In this document: one piece after another, positions 44,564 through 52,841 of the stretch
Layout of the letters: each line of letters begins with the position of its first letter
Numbering within the stretch: position 1 is the first letter of the stretch
NCBI RefSeq assembly: GCF_030815975.1
Contig: NZ_JAUSXL010000002.1
Span: 4,762,501-4,826,500, forward strand
DNA from: Variovorax paradoxus
Lineage (GTDB): Bacteria > Pseudomonadota > Gammaproteobacteria > Burkholderiales > Burkholderiaceae_C
Length of the DNA: 64,000 bases
Reading direction: 5' to 3'
Position numbers and translations under genes: made by a program
The notes under the pieces: generated by a model
Told to the model about the DNA's origin: nothing
What the model saw: the letters and a program-made list of their open reading frames with translations, nothing else
Database searches by the model: none

Positions 44564-46183
44564 TCATGCGGCTGGCTTGCCAGGCGCCGGGGCGGCATTC
44601 GCGGGCGCCGCCCCGCCGCCAATCATCAGCCAGGCGCTCAATGCACTGAGTACCGCCAGCCCCGCGCTCAACAGCATCACCCAGCGAAAGCCCGCCACGA
44701 AGGATTGGGCCACTGCCTTCTTCAAGGCCGCGGCGGTGGCCGCATCGACGCCCGGCGGCAGCGCGGCGCCGGCCAGCTTGCTGCGCTCGCCCTCGAGAAA
44801 CGCCGAAACTTCCGCCGAAGCGCCCATGCCGCGCAGGCTCTCGGACAGCGCCCCATCGAAGGCCCAGGCCATGACCACGCCGAACACCGCAATGGCCAGC
44901 ACCGCGGCCGCGCGCGACACCGCGTTGTTGACGCCCGAGGCCACGCCGGCCTGCTCGGGCCCGACCGCGTTCATCACCGTGGTCGTGAGCGGCGCCACGG
45001 TCACGGTCATGCCGAAGCCCAGCACCACCACCGCGGGAAAGAAGCCGCGCCAGTAGCTCGCATCCACGCCGGGCAGTGCGAACAGTGCAAAGCCCACCGC
45101 GGCAATCGCGGGACCGATCACCAGCGGCAGCCGCGGGCCGAAGCGGTCGACCAGTTGCCCGGCCCAGCCCGAGAGCGCGAACATGATGAGGATGAACGGC
45201 AGCAGCGCCGCGCCCGCCACGGTGGCCGAGTAGCCCTGCACCTGGATCAGGTTGAGCGGGAAGAAATACAGCCCGCCGCCGAGCGCCGCATACAGCAGCA
45301 GGGTCAGCAGGTTGGCGCCGCTGAAGTTGCCGATGCGCAGCAGCGCCAGCGGCAGCATCGGCGTGCGCGCCCTGCGCTCCGCGGCCACGAAGCCCATGCT
45401 GGCCGCAACGCCGATGACCAGCGCCGCCAGCACCGCGGGCGAACTCCAGTGCTGTGTGGGCGCCTCGATGAAGGCGTAGACGATGCCGCCGAGGCCGGCC
45501 GTGGCCAGCAGCGCGCCGATCACATCGAGTCCGCCGCTGGCTGACGATCCGCGGCTCTCGGGCACGTGGCGCCACGCGATCCACAGCACCAGCAGCGCCA
45601 TCGGCACGTTGATGAAAAAGGCCCAGGCCCACGAGAAGTGATCGACCAGGAAGCCGCCGAGCACAGGCCCCGCGGCCGCCGTGATGCCGCTGAAGCCCGA
45701 CCAGATGCCGATGGCCTTGCCGCGCTCCTTCTCGGGAAATGCGGCGCTGATGAGCGCCAGGCTGCCGGGCACCAGCAAGGCCGCGCCTATGCCCTGCACC
45801 GCGCGCGCGGCAATCAGCTGCTGCACGCTGCCGGAGAGCCCGCAGGCCACAGAAGCAACGGCGAAGATGCCGACCCCGATCGCAAAGATGCGGCGCCGCC
45901 CGAAATGGTCGCCGAGCGCACCGCCCACCAGCAGCAGCGCCGCCAGCAGCAGGGCATAGGACTCGACCACCCACTGCGCCTGGAACGCCGTGGCCCGCAG
46001 GTCGGCCTGGATGGCCGGCAGCGCCACGTTGACCACCGTGCCGTCGATGAAGGCCATGCTCGAGCCCACGATGGCCGCGGCCAGCACCCAGGGTTTGGAC
46101 GCTTCGGGACAGGCGCCCTCCTGCGCACTTGCGCCATGCAGGATCAGCGTGTTGTCGCAGGGGGCCTTGCCGATCTGTGCCAT
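44564..46183 (-). CDS. MFS drug:proton antiporter, DHA2 family (EmrB/QacA type)
   Basis: 539 aa from the ATG at 46183, with GGAGAT as ribosome site. 14-helix DHA2 type: IVGSSMAFIDGTVVNVALPA near 37, LGDHFGRRRIFAIGVGIFAV near 88, ARAVQGIGAALLVPGSLALI near 125 (motif C region). Large hydrophobic chain with a polar loop near 480-510. It probably exports lipophilic toxicants. A paired inverted repeat (46222-46332) separates it from pqiC upstream. Confidence 0.92.
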   Translation of the reverse strand: MAQIGKAPCDNTLILHGASAQEGACPEASKPWVLAAAIVGSSMAFIDGTVVNVALPAIQADLRATAFQAQWVVESYALLLAALLLVGGALGDHFGRRRIFAIGVGIFAVASVACGLSGSVQQLIAARAVQGIGAALLVPGSLALISAAFPEKERGKAIGIWSGFSGITAAAGPVLGGFLVDHFSWAWAFFINVPMALLVLWIAWRHVPESRGSSASGGLDVIGALLATAGLGGIVYAFIEAPTQHWSSPAVLAALVIGVAASMGFVAAERRARTPMLPLALLRIGNFSGANLLTLLLYAALGGGLYFFPLNLIQVQGYSATVAGAALLPFILIMFALSGWAGQLVDRFGPRLPLVIGPAIAAVGFALFALPGVDASYWRGFFPAVVVLGFGMTVTVAPLTTTVMNAVGPEQAGVASGVNNAVSRAAAVLAIAVFGVVMAWAFDGALSESLRGMGASAEVSAFLEGERSKLAGAALPPGVDAATAAALKKAVAQSFVAGFRWVMLLSAGLAVLSALSAWLMIGGGAAPANAAPAPGKPAA

Positions 46184-46221
46184 GGTGATCTCCGATCTAT
46201 CTGAAAGCAGACGCCGGTATT

Positions 46222-46332
46222 GCTCCTTCCCCTTCGGGGGAAGGTTGGGATGGGGGCAGCTTGCAACTGGACGCCATGCATCGATGACCGCCGTCGCGCC
46301 CCCACCCCAGCCCTCCCCCGGAAGGGGAGGGA
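46222..46332. repeat. Paired GC-rich inverted repeat between pqiC and MFS gene
   Basis: Left arm 46222-46257 (contains CTTCCCCTTCGGGGGAAGG and TGGGATGGGGGC), right arm 46298-46332 (contains GCCCCCACCCCAGCCCTC and CCCGGAAGGGGAGGGAG). The arms are imperfect reverse complements and each also folds on itself around the CCCC/GGGG core, about 40 bp apart. It resembles a common interspersed repeat of Burkholderiales; it may also end transcription of pqiC. Confidence 0.65.
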
Positions 46333-46339
46333 GAAAAAG

Positions 46340-46975
46340 TCAGAGCGGACACGCGGTCGCCGCCGGATTCGCCCGCGCCGCATTCACGCTGCGCGCAATG
46401 GCCGTGGCCGCCGCGGCAGTGACGCGCTGCGCGCCCTGCGCCACCGCATCGATGCCGCCGCCCGCCACCGCTTCGCCCACGTTCAACTGGCATGCCATGG
46501 TGCGAGGCTCGTCGGAGCGCCGCAGCGTCCAGTTGAAGCCCGCGTCCACCCGGCCTCCATCGACCGCGTCGAACTGGCGCACCTGCACTGCGATGCGCCA
46601 GACGGGCTGCGAAGACTGCCGGCCGCCCTTGGTGACATCGAGCGCGCCGAGCCGCGCCGCGATGCCGCTGGCCAGCGCATCCTGCAGCTCGCTCTCGAAC
46701 GACGCGGCCCAGCGGTGCTGCTCGAACACATCCACCTGCACGCTGCCGTTCGGCCGGCCCACCACCATCTGCGGCCGCGCGAGCCGTTCGGGCACCGCCA
46801 CCGGCGCCAGCTCGATGTAGAGCGGCGCGGCCGAACCGAGGGTCGATGGGGCCGCGTCCGCAGCCGCCACCGGGCTGGCCAGCGTGTAGTAGTTGTCGGG
46901 CTTGCTCGCGCAGCCTGCGAGGATCGCCAGCGCTGCAGCGGCAGCAAGCGGAAACAGCTTTTTCTTGTCCTTCAT
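46340..46975 (-). CDS. pqiC: PqiC-type outer-membrane lipoprotein of an MCE transport system
   Basis: 211 aa from the ATG at 46975. Lipobox LAILAGCAS with the lipidated Cys near residue 22, then SKPDNYYTLASPVAA, the ABC-type auxiliary lipoprotein start. DUF330/PqiC features include VAVPERLARPQMVVGRPNG near 62 and FEQHRWAASFESELQDALA near 85. PqiC forms an octamer-type ring in the outer membrane at the end of the PqiB tunnel. Overlaps pqiB by 4 bp. Confidence 0.9.
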   Translation of the reverse strand: MKDKKKLFPLAAAAALAILAGCASKPDNYYTLASPVAAADAAPSTLGSAAPLYIELAPVAVPERLARPQMVVGRPNGSVQVDVFEQHRWAASFESELQDALASGIAARLGALDVTKGGRQSSQPVWRIAVQVRQFDAVDGGRVDAGFNWTLRRSDEPRTMACQLNVGEAVAGGGIDAVAQGAQRVTAAAATAIARSVNAARANPAATACPL

Positions 46976-48618
46976 TTCTTGTCGTCCGGTTTGCCGCGCA
47001 AGAGCGATTCGGGGTGCCGCTCGAGGTAGTCGGTCAGCACGCGCACCGAGCCCGCGGCACGCGTGAGTTCGCGCAGCGTCTGGCGCATGTCCTGCTGCAG
47101 CGGCGAATCGTCGGCCAGCGTGCGCTCGGCGCTGTTGACGGTCTTGCGCACGTCCTTCATGGCGGCGGCCAGTTCGGGCGTCAGGTCGGTGTTGATGCGG
47201 GTGACCGCCTGCTCGGTGCTGGCCAGCGTCTTGTTGAGCGAGGCCAGCGTGGTGCGCAGGTCGGCCGCAATCTGCTCGTAGGGCACCTTGTTGAGCTTGC
47301 TTGCGATCTCCTGCACCTGCGACTGGATCTCGTCGAGGCTGTTGGCGATGGTGGGCAGCTCGATCGGGCTCTTCGCCATGTCGATCCTGGCCGGCGGCGC
47401 CTTGGGAAAGAAGTCGAGCGCCACGTACACCTGCCCGGTCAGCAGGTTGCCGTTGCGCAGCTGCGCACGCAGGCCCTTCTCGGCCAGGAAGCGCAGCCGC
47501 TCCTGCTGGGTGGCACGCGACTCCACGCCGCTTTCGCCCGCGCGGCGGCGCAGCCGGTCCGGGTAGACCTGCACCAGCACCGGCATGCGGAACTCGCGCT
47601 CGGCGCGGTCGAACTCCACGCCGATCGACTTGACCTCGCCGATCACCACGCCGCGGAAATCGACCGGCGCACCCGGCGCCAGGCCGCGCAGCGACTGGTT
47701 GAAGTACATCAGCAGCGTCTGCGAAGGACCGTCGGGCTCCTTCATGGCCGCGGTTTCGTCCTGCGCGAGCGTGAAGGCCGTGTTCTCCTTGGCCAGCGGA
47801 CCCATGGCGTCGTCGGGCGCCTGGAACGCGATGCCGCCGAGCAGGATGGTGGCGAGCGACTGCGTGCGCAGCGTGAAGCCGCTGGCGCTGAGCTGCGCAT
47901 CGATGCCGCTGGCCTGCCAGAAGCGCGTGTTGACGCCCACGAACTTGTCGTAGGGCGCATTGACGAAGATGCGCAGCGTCACGCCGCGGCCGTCGCCGTC
48001 GAGCTCATAGGCCGCCACCTGGCCGACCTTGATGCGCCGGAAATACACCGGCGAGCCCACGTCGAGCGACCCCACGTCGGTGGCGCGCAGCAGGAACTGC
48101 TGGCCCGAGGCATCGCGCGTGACGATCGGCGGCACCTCCAGTCCCTTGAACTCGCTCGCGGTTTCCTTCGACACGCCCGCATCGGCGCCGATGTAGGCGC
48201 CCGACAGCAAGGTGCCCAGGCCCGAGATGCCGGAGGTGTCGAGCCGCGGCCGCACCACCCAGAAGCGCGAATCCTCGGCGGTGAAGCTCTCGGCCTCCTT
48301 GCTGAGCTGCACGGTCACGCGCACGTGCGAGCGGTCGCGCGCGAGCCGCAGGCTCTGCACCGTGCCGATCTGCACGTCCTTGTACTTGACGGCTGTCTTG
48401 TTGGCCTCCAGGCCCTCGGCCGTGTTGAAGGTAAGCACGATCTCGGGCCCGCGCTGCATCAGGATTCTGACCACCAGCATCACGCCGACCAGCGCGGCAA
48501 CGATGGGTATCAGCCAGATCAGCGAGGGCAGCCATTCGCGCCGGCGCACCACGCGCGGCGCAGGAAGCCCGGGCGGGGGCGATGGATCGTTGTTAGGTCT
48601 GGCTTCGTCGTCACTCAT
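46972..48618 (-). CDS. pqiB: PqiB-type MCE protein (intermembrane lipid transport)
   Basis: 548 aa from the ATG at 48618. N-terminal membrane helix (LIWLIPIVAALVGVMLVVRI, near 35-55) and three MCE repeats: VKYKDVQIGTVQSLRLARD near 78, PVYFRRIKVGQVAAYELDGD near 190 and PVDFRGVVIGEVKSIGVEF near 318. A long C-terminal helical coiled stretch follows (IANSLDEIQSQVQEIASKLN ... LTRAAGSVRVLTDYL). PqiB spans the periplasm as a hollow needle for lipids. Slightly longer than a typical copy. Confidence 0.94.
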   Translation of the reverse strand: MSDDEARPNNDPSPPPGLPAPRVVRRREWLPSLIWLIPIVAALVGVMLVVRILMQRGPEIVLTFNTAEGLEANKTAVKYKDVQIGTVQSLRLARDRSHVRVTVQLSKEAESFTAEDSRFWVVRPRLDTSGISGLGTLLSGAYIGADAGVSKETASEFKGLEVPPIVTRDASGQQFLLRATDVGSLDVGSPVYFRRIKVGQVAAYELDGDGRGVTLRIFVNAPYDKFVGVNTRFWQASGIDAQLSASGFTLRTQSLATILLGGIAFQAPDDAMGPLAKENTAFTLAQDETAAMKEPDGPSQTLLMYFNQSLRGLAPGAPVDFRGVVIGEVKSIGVEFDRAEREFRMPVLVQVYPDRLRRRAGESGVESRATQQERLRFLAEKGLRAQLRNGNLLTGQVYVALDFFPKAPPARIDMAKSPIELPTIANSLDEIQSQVQEIASKLNKVPYEQIAADLRTTLASLNKTLASTEQAVTRINTDLTPELAAAMKDVRKTVNSAERTLADDSPLQQDMRQTLRELTRAAGSVRVLTDYLERHPESLLRGKPDDKK

Positions 48619-49325
48619 GCTGGCTTCTGTTCCCTGTTGTCGCGTGCCGGTTCCCGGCCTTCCTGTTCGGCTTGCTGCTGCTGCCTGCTGTCCCAGGTGA
48701 GCCTGGGGTCGAAGCTCAGCGAGGCCAGCATCGTCAGCACCACCACCGACCCGAAGGCCGCAATGCCCACGCCCGCGTTGATGACCGCAAAGCCCTGGAT
48801 CTGCACCAGCCCGGTAAGCAGCGACACCACGAACACATCGAGCATCGACCAGCGGCCGATGATCTCGATGATGTGATAGAGCTTGGCCCGCTCGGGCCGG
48901 CGCCAGCTGCTGCCGCGCTGCGCCAGCCATGCAAGCAGGATCAGCACCGTGAGCTTGAACAGCGGCACCAGGAAGCTCGCAATGAAGATGATCGCCGCGA
49001 GCCCGTAGGCGCCCGAGACCCAGAAATAGATGACGCCGCTCAGGATGGTGTCGTACTGCGCGCCGAACAACGTGCGCGTGATCATCACCGGCAGCAGGTT
49101 GGCCGGGATGTACATGATGCAGGCCGCGATCAGGAAGGCCCAGGTGCGGTCCAGGCTGTAGGGCTTGCGCGTGTGCAGGTGCGTGCCGCAGCGCCCGCAC
49201 GGCTCGCCCTCGGCGGCGTCGCGCCAGACGGCATCGCAATGCGGGCAGGCCACGAGGCCCAGCGCGCTGGCGGTTGCCACCGGCGCTTCGCCGTCGTCCA
49301 GCGCGTGGAACTCGCCTGCGCTCAC
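48615..49325 (-). CDS. pqiA: PqiA half-protein (second)
   Basis: 236 aa from GTG at 49325, in a GTGA overlap with the first pqiA. Zinc-ribbon cysteines CPHCDAVW and CGRCGTHLH near 27-50, then four helices (TWAFLIAACIMYIPANLLPV, FWVSGAYGLAAIIFIASFLV, and others) with the PqiA signature KLYHIIEIIGRWSMLDVFVV near 145. In E. coli one polypeptide contains two such halves; here each is a separate gene. It forms the inner-membrane part of the Pqi pathway. Confidence 0.9.
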   Translation of the reverse strand: MSAGEFHALDDGEAPVATASALGLVACPHCDAVWRDAAEGEPCGRCGTHLHTRKPYSLDRTWAFLIAACIMYIPANLLPVMITRTLFGAQYDTILSGVIYFWVSGAYGLAAIIFIASFLVPLFKLTVLILLAWLAQRGSSWRRPERAKLYHIIEIIGRWSMLDVFVVSLLTGLVQIQGFAVINAGVGIAAFGSVVVLTMLASLSFDPRLTWDSRQQQQAEQEGREPARDNREQKPA

Positions 49326-49954
49326 GCAGCCTCCCTGTCGGGCTCGCCGGGCGGACGAAAGGTCATTTCCCAGAAGGCATTGGGATTGAACGAGAGCACG
49401 GCGGTAAGCATCACCGTGAGCGCCACGAAGGCCCAGAGCGCCGGCCCCGCCACCACGCTCGCCATGCTCGACAGCTTGACGATCGCCACCAGCACGCCGA
49501 GCAGGAACACCTCGATCATTCCCCAGGGCCGCAGCATCTGCATGGCGCGCACCAGAACGGCAAAGCCGGCCGGCCGGCGCTCGCGGCGCAGCGGCACCAG
49601 CAGATAGGCCAGGATGCACAGCTGCATCAGCGGAAAGAGCAGCGTCGTGGCCAGCACCAGCAGCGCCACTACCGACATGCCCTCCCGGCTCAGCACCAGC
49701 ACCGCGCCGGCCAGCGTGGTCTGGCTGCGCAGGCCCTGGAGCTCCATCTCCACGATCGGGAACAGGTTGGCAATGGCGAACATGATCAGCGACGCCACCG
49801 TCAGCGGCAGGATGCGGCGCTGCTGGTCGCCCGGGTGGCGGTAGAGCTCGGTGCCGCAGCGCGCGCAGTGCGACTCCTCGCGCGGCTTCAGGGGCGCGCG
49901 GCTGAAGACCGCATCGCAGCCCGGGCAAACCACGGTTCCAGGTACTTCCGTCAT
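49322..49954 (-). CDS. pqiA: PqiA half-protein (first)
   Basis: 210 aa from the ATG at 49954. Zinc ribbon CPGCDAVF ... CARCGTELY near 10-38, followed by four helices (LTVASLIMFAIANLFPIVEM, MSVVALLVLATTLLFPLMQL) and MLRPWGMIEVFLLGVLVAIV near 138, the PqiA family segment. It corresponds to the N-terminal half of fused PqiA. It lies 20 bp after the upstream MFS gene, so it is part of the same transcript. Confidence 0.9.
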   Translation of the reverse strand: MTEVPGTVVCPGCDAVFSRAPLKPREESHCARCGTELYRHPGDQQRRILPLTVASLIMFAIANLFPIVEMELQGLRSQTTLAGAVLVLSREGMSVVALLVLATTLLFPLMQLCILAYLLVPLRRERRPAGFAVLVRAMQMLRPWGMIEVFLLGVLVAIVKLSSMASVVAGPALWAFVALTVMLTAVLSFNPNAFWEMTFRPPGEPDREAA

Positions 49955-49974
49955 AGGGGCGTACCCTAACCTAT

Positions 49975-51414
49975 TCAGCCACCGTGCCCTGTCGTCTTCA
50001 GCCGCAGGCTGCTGAAGACCGCCGCCAGCCCCGCGCAGCAGGCCGCCAGCACCAGCGCCACCATCGGCCCGTGGCCGCCATGCGGGCTCCAGATGCTGAA
50101 CACGCCGGCCAGCACCACCGCGCCCAGCGTCTGCCCCGTGAGCCGCGCCGTGCCCAGCATGCCGCTGGCCGCGCCGCTGCGGTGCGCGGGCGGCGAAGTC
50201 ACGATGGTGTGGTTGTTGGGCGACTGGAACAGGCCGAAGCCCAGCCCGCACAGTGCCATGCGCCACGCGATGTCGGCATTGCCCGGATGCGCCGGCAGCG
50301 CCGCCAAGAGCGCCAGGCCGATGGCGAGCAGGCCCAGCCCGATGCCGCCGAGCAGCCCGTCCGGGTAGCGCCCGATCAGCCGGCCCGCGATCGGCGCCAT
50401 GGCCACGATGGCCAGCGGCCAGGCGGTGATGAGCAGCCCGGCCTCGATGTGGCTGCGGCCGTACACCTCGAGCAGCAGGAACGGCAGCGCGATGTAGGCC
50501 AGCATCTGCGCGCAGAACGCGGCCACCGACGTGCCCATGGAAAGCGCGAACACCGGAATGCGCAGCAGGTCGATCGGAAACAGCGGCACCGCCAGCGTGC
50601 GCTGCCGCCGGAGATAGACGAAGCCCACCGCCACGCCGGCCAGCAGGATGAGCCAGGCCGAGCCGCCGCCCGCACTGCCCTCGCGCACGCCCAGGCGGTC
50701 GACGCCCAAGAACACCAGCGAGAACATCAGCACGTTCAGCGCCACGTCGATCGGCGAGAAGCGCAGGCCGGCCGCCGGTGCCACACGGTTGAACGGCAGC
50801 GCCCGCAGGCCCAGCGCCAGCGTGATGGCGCCCAGCGGCACGTTGATGGCAAACAGCCACGGCCACGAGGCCACCGAAAGAATGGCGGCGGCCACCGAGG
50901 GTCCGGCGACGGAGGACGTGGCCACCACCATCGAGTTGATCGCCATGCCGCGCCCCAGCAGCGCCGAGGGAAAGGTCAGCCGCACCAGCGCCGCGTTCAC
51001 GCTCATGATGCCGGCCGCGCCCAAGCCCTGGAAGGTGCGCGCGGCAATCAGCGTGGCCAGCGAATCGGCAAAGGTGGCGCCGATCGATGACAGCGTGAAC
51101 ACCGCCATGCCCACCAGGTAGACCCGCCGGTAGCCGACCAGGTCGCCCAGCGACGCGAGCGGCAGCAGCATGACCAGCGTGGCGATCTGGTAGGCGTTCA
51201 CCACCCAGATGGCATGCGACGGGCTGGCCTGCAGTTCGCGCGCAATGCCCGGCAACGCCAGGTTGACGATGGTGCCGTCGAGCACGGCCACCATGATGCC
51301 GAGAATGATCACCAGCATCGCGCGCTGGCGCGCGGGCTGGTCCAGCCCGTCGATGGGCTGCGCGGCCTTGCTGTCCACGGATGCCGCGGCTTCCATGTGC
51401 GCCGTGCTGCTCAC
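49975..51414 (-). CDS. MFS drug transporter, DHA2 family
   Basis: 479 aa with a GTG start at 51414 in a GTGA overlap with the Bcr/CflA-type gene; an ATG at 51396 is the alternative. 14-helix type: LVIILGIMVAVLDGTIVNLA near 33 (motif D1-like), LGDLVGYRRVYLVGMAVFTL near 85, AARTFQGLGAAGIMSVNAAL near 125. GRSHIEAGLLITAWPLAIV near 330 belongs to the second half. Likely exports drugs or solvents. Middle gene of an efflux-pqi operon. Confidence 0.9.
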   Translation of the reverse strand: MSSTAHMEAAASVDSKAAQPIDGLDQPARQRAMLVIILGIMVAVLDGTIVNLALPGIARELQASPSHAIWVVNAYQIATLVMLLPLASLGDLVGYRRVYLVGMAVFTLSSIGATFADSLATLIAARTFQGLGAAGIMSVNAALVRLTFPSALLGRGMAINSMVVATSSVAGPSVAAAILSVASWPWLFAINVPLGAITLALGLRALPFNRVAPAAGLRFSPIDVALNVLMFSLVFLGVDRLGVREGSAGGGSAWLILLAGVAVGFVYLRRQRTLAVPLFPIDLLRIPVFALSMGTSVAAFCAQMLAYIALPFLLLEVYGRSHIEAGLLITAWPLAIVAMAPIAGRLIGRYPDGLLGGIGLGLLAIGLALLAALPAHPGNADIAWRMALCGLGFGLFQSPNNHTIVTSPPAHRSGAASGMLGTARLTGQTLGAVVLAGVFSIWSPHGGHGPMVALVLAACCAGLAAVFSSLRLKTTGHGG

Positions 51415-52628
51415 GCCTGCTGCGTCCTGCGCGTGGGCTCGGACCGCACGCTGCCCAGCGTGAGCCAGGTCAGCACCAGCGCGATCAGCGCGCCGCCGGC
51501 CATGCCGGTCACCATCGGCAGCGGACGGCCGTCGGTGAAGAGGCCGACCACCGCCATCGCCAGTGCGCCGGTCAGCATCTGCAGCGTGCCGAGCAGCGCC
51601 GAAGCGGTGCCCGCAATGGCGCCGTGCATTTCCAGCGCCAGCACGCCGGTGGTCGGAATCACCAGGCCCATGAAACCGGAGGCAATGAAGTACAGCACGA
51701 TCAACACCCAGAGGCTGTCGCCGCCCGCCGCGAAGTACGCGAACATGGCGAGCATCGCAATGCCCGAGGCCACCACGCCGAACTTGACCAGGCCCACCAG
51801 CCCGAAGCGCTCGCCCAGCGAGCCCGTGAGCTGCGAGGCGCCGATGAAGGCCGCCGCGTTCACGCCGAAGGCCACGCTGTACAGCGCGGGCGACAGGCCG
51901 TAGTGGTCGATCATCACGAACGAAGAATTCGCCAGGTAGGTGAAGAAGCCCGCCATCGCGAAGCCGCCGATGAAGACCAGCCCGAGGTAGTGCCAGTCGC
52001 GCAGCAGCACCCAGTAGGCCGACAAGGCGCTGCCGAGGCTGCTCTCGACGCGCTCCGAGGGCGGCCGCGTTTCGCGCAGCTGCGTGACCATCATCGCGAG
52101 GCCCGCCACCGCGGCGATGGTCACGGCCCAGAACACGCCGCGCCAGCCCGCCACCGCGATCACGGCGCTGCCCACCAGCGGCGCAAGGATCGGCGACACG
52201 CTGAACACCAGGATCAGGAGCGACATGAGCCGCGCGGCATCGGTGCCGGTGTGCAGGTCGCGCACCACCGCGCGCGGAATCGCCATGCCGGCCGCCGCGC
52301 CCAGGCCCTGCACGAAGCGCAGCGCGATCAGCGTGTGGATGTCGGTGGCCAGCGCGCAGCCCACGCTTGCAAGCGCGAACAGCACCAGCCCGGCATAGAG
52401 CGGCGGCTTGCGCCCGACCATGTCCGAGACCGGCCCGTACAGCAGCTGCCCCGCGCCCAGCGAAAGGAAGAACGCCGTGAGGCTCATCTGCACCGCGCCG
52501 ATGTCGGCCCGCAGCGTCTGGCCGATGGCCGGCAGCGCCGGCAGGTACATGTCGATGGCGAAGGGGCCGATGGCGGAGAGCAGGCCCAGCAGCAGGGCCA
52601 TCTTGAAGAAGGGAGAAGAAGAACGCAT
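51411..52628 (-). CDS. MFS multidrug transporter, Bcr/CflA family
   Basis: 405 aa from the ATG at 52628. 12-helix type: AIGPFAIDMYLPALPAIGQT near 18 is the Bcr/CflA signature, with YGPVSDMVGRKPPLYAGLVL near 60 (motif A) and FVQGLGAAAGMAIPRAVVRD near 105. ILVFSVSPILAPLVGSAVI near 130 continues. Exports drugs or small metabolites. It opens the six-gene efflux-pqi unit, 213 bp from the divergent M48 peptidase gene. Confidence 0.93.
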   Translation of the reverse strand: MRSSSPFFKMALLLGLLSAIGPFAIDMYLPALPAIGQTLRADIGAVQMSLTAFFLSLGAGQLLYGPVSDMVGRKPPLYAGLVLFALASVGCALATDIHTLIALRFVQGLGAAAGMAIPRAVVRDLHTGTDAARLMSLLILVFSVSPILAPLVGSAVIAVAGWRGVFWAVTIAAVAGLAMMVTQLRETRPPSERVESSLGSALSAYWVLLRDWHYLGLVFIGGFAMAGFFTYLANSSFVMIDHYGLSPALYSVAFGVNAAAFIGASQLTGSLGERFGLVGLVKFGVVASGIAMLAMFAYFAAGGDSLWVLIVLYFIASGFMGLVIPTTGVLALEMHGAIAGTASALLGTLQMLTGALAMAVVGLFTDGRPLPMVTGMAGGALIALVLTWLTLGSVRSEPTRRTQQA

Positions 52629-52841
52629 CGGATCGATTGTCGCCAAGCGCGGCAACCGGTGCAGGCGTGGGGTCGCCACCCGGTCGTTGCTAATTCCGTG
52701 CAAAGAGTACGACCTTCGTATTCACGCCATTCGCAATGAACGATGTCCGGCATACGCAACGAGGCAAACGGCCGCTACGCTATCGATTCCCGGACAGTTC
52801 CACACAACGAATCACAACATCGCTTCCAGGAGCAGCACCTT

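Noticed and set aside
48615..49954. Two adjacent pqiA halves as a frameshifted single gene
   Set aside because: Each half has its own zinc ribbon, and the junction is a proper GTGA stop/start overlap as used elsewhere in this operon; separate genes are the better reading.
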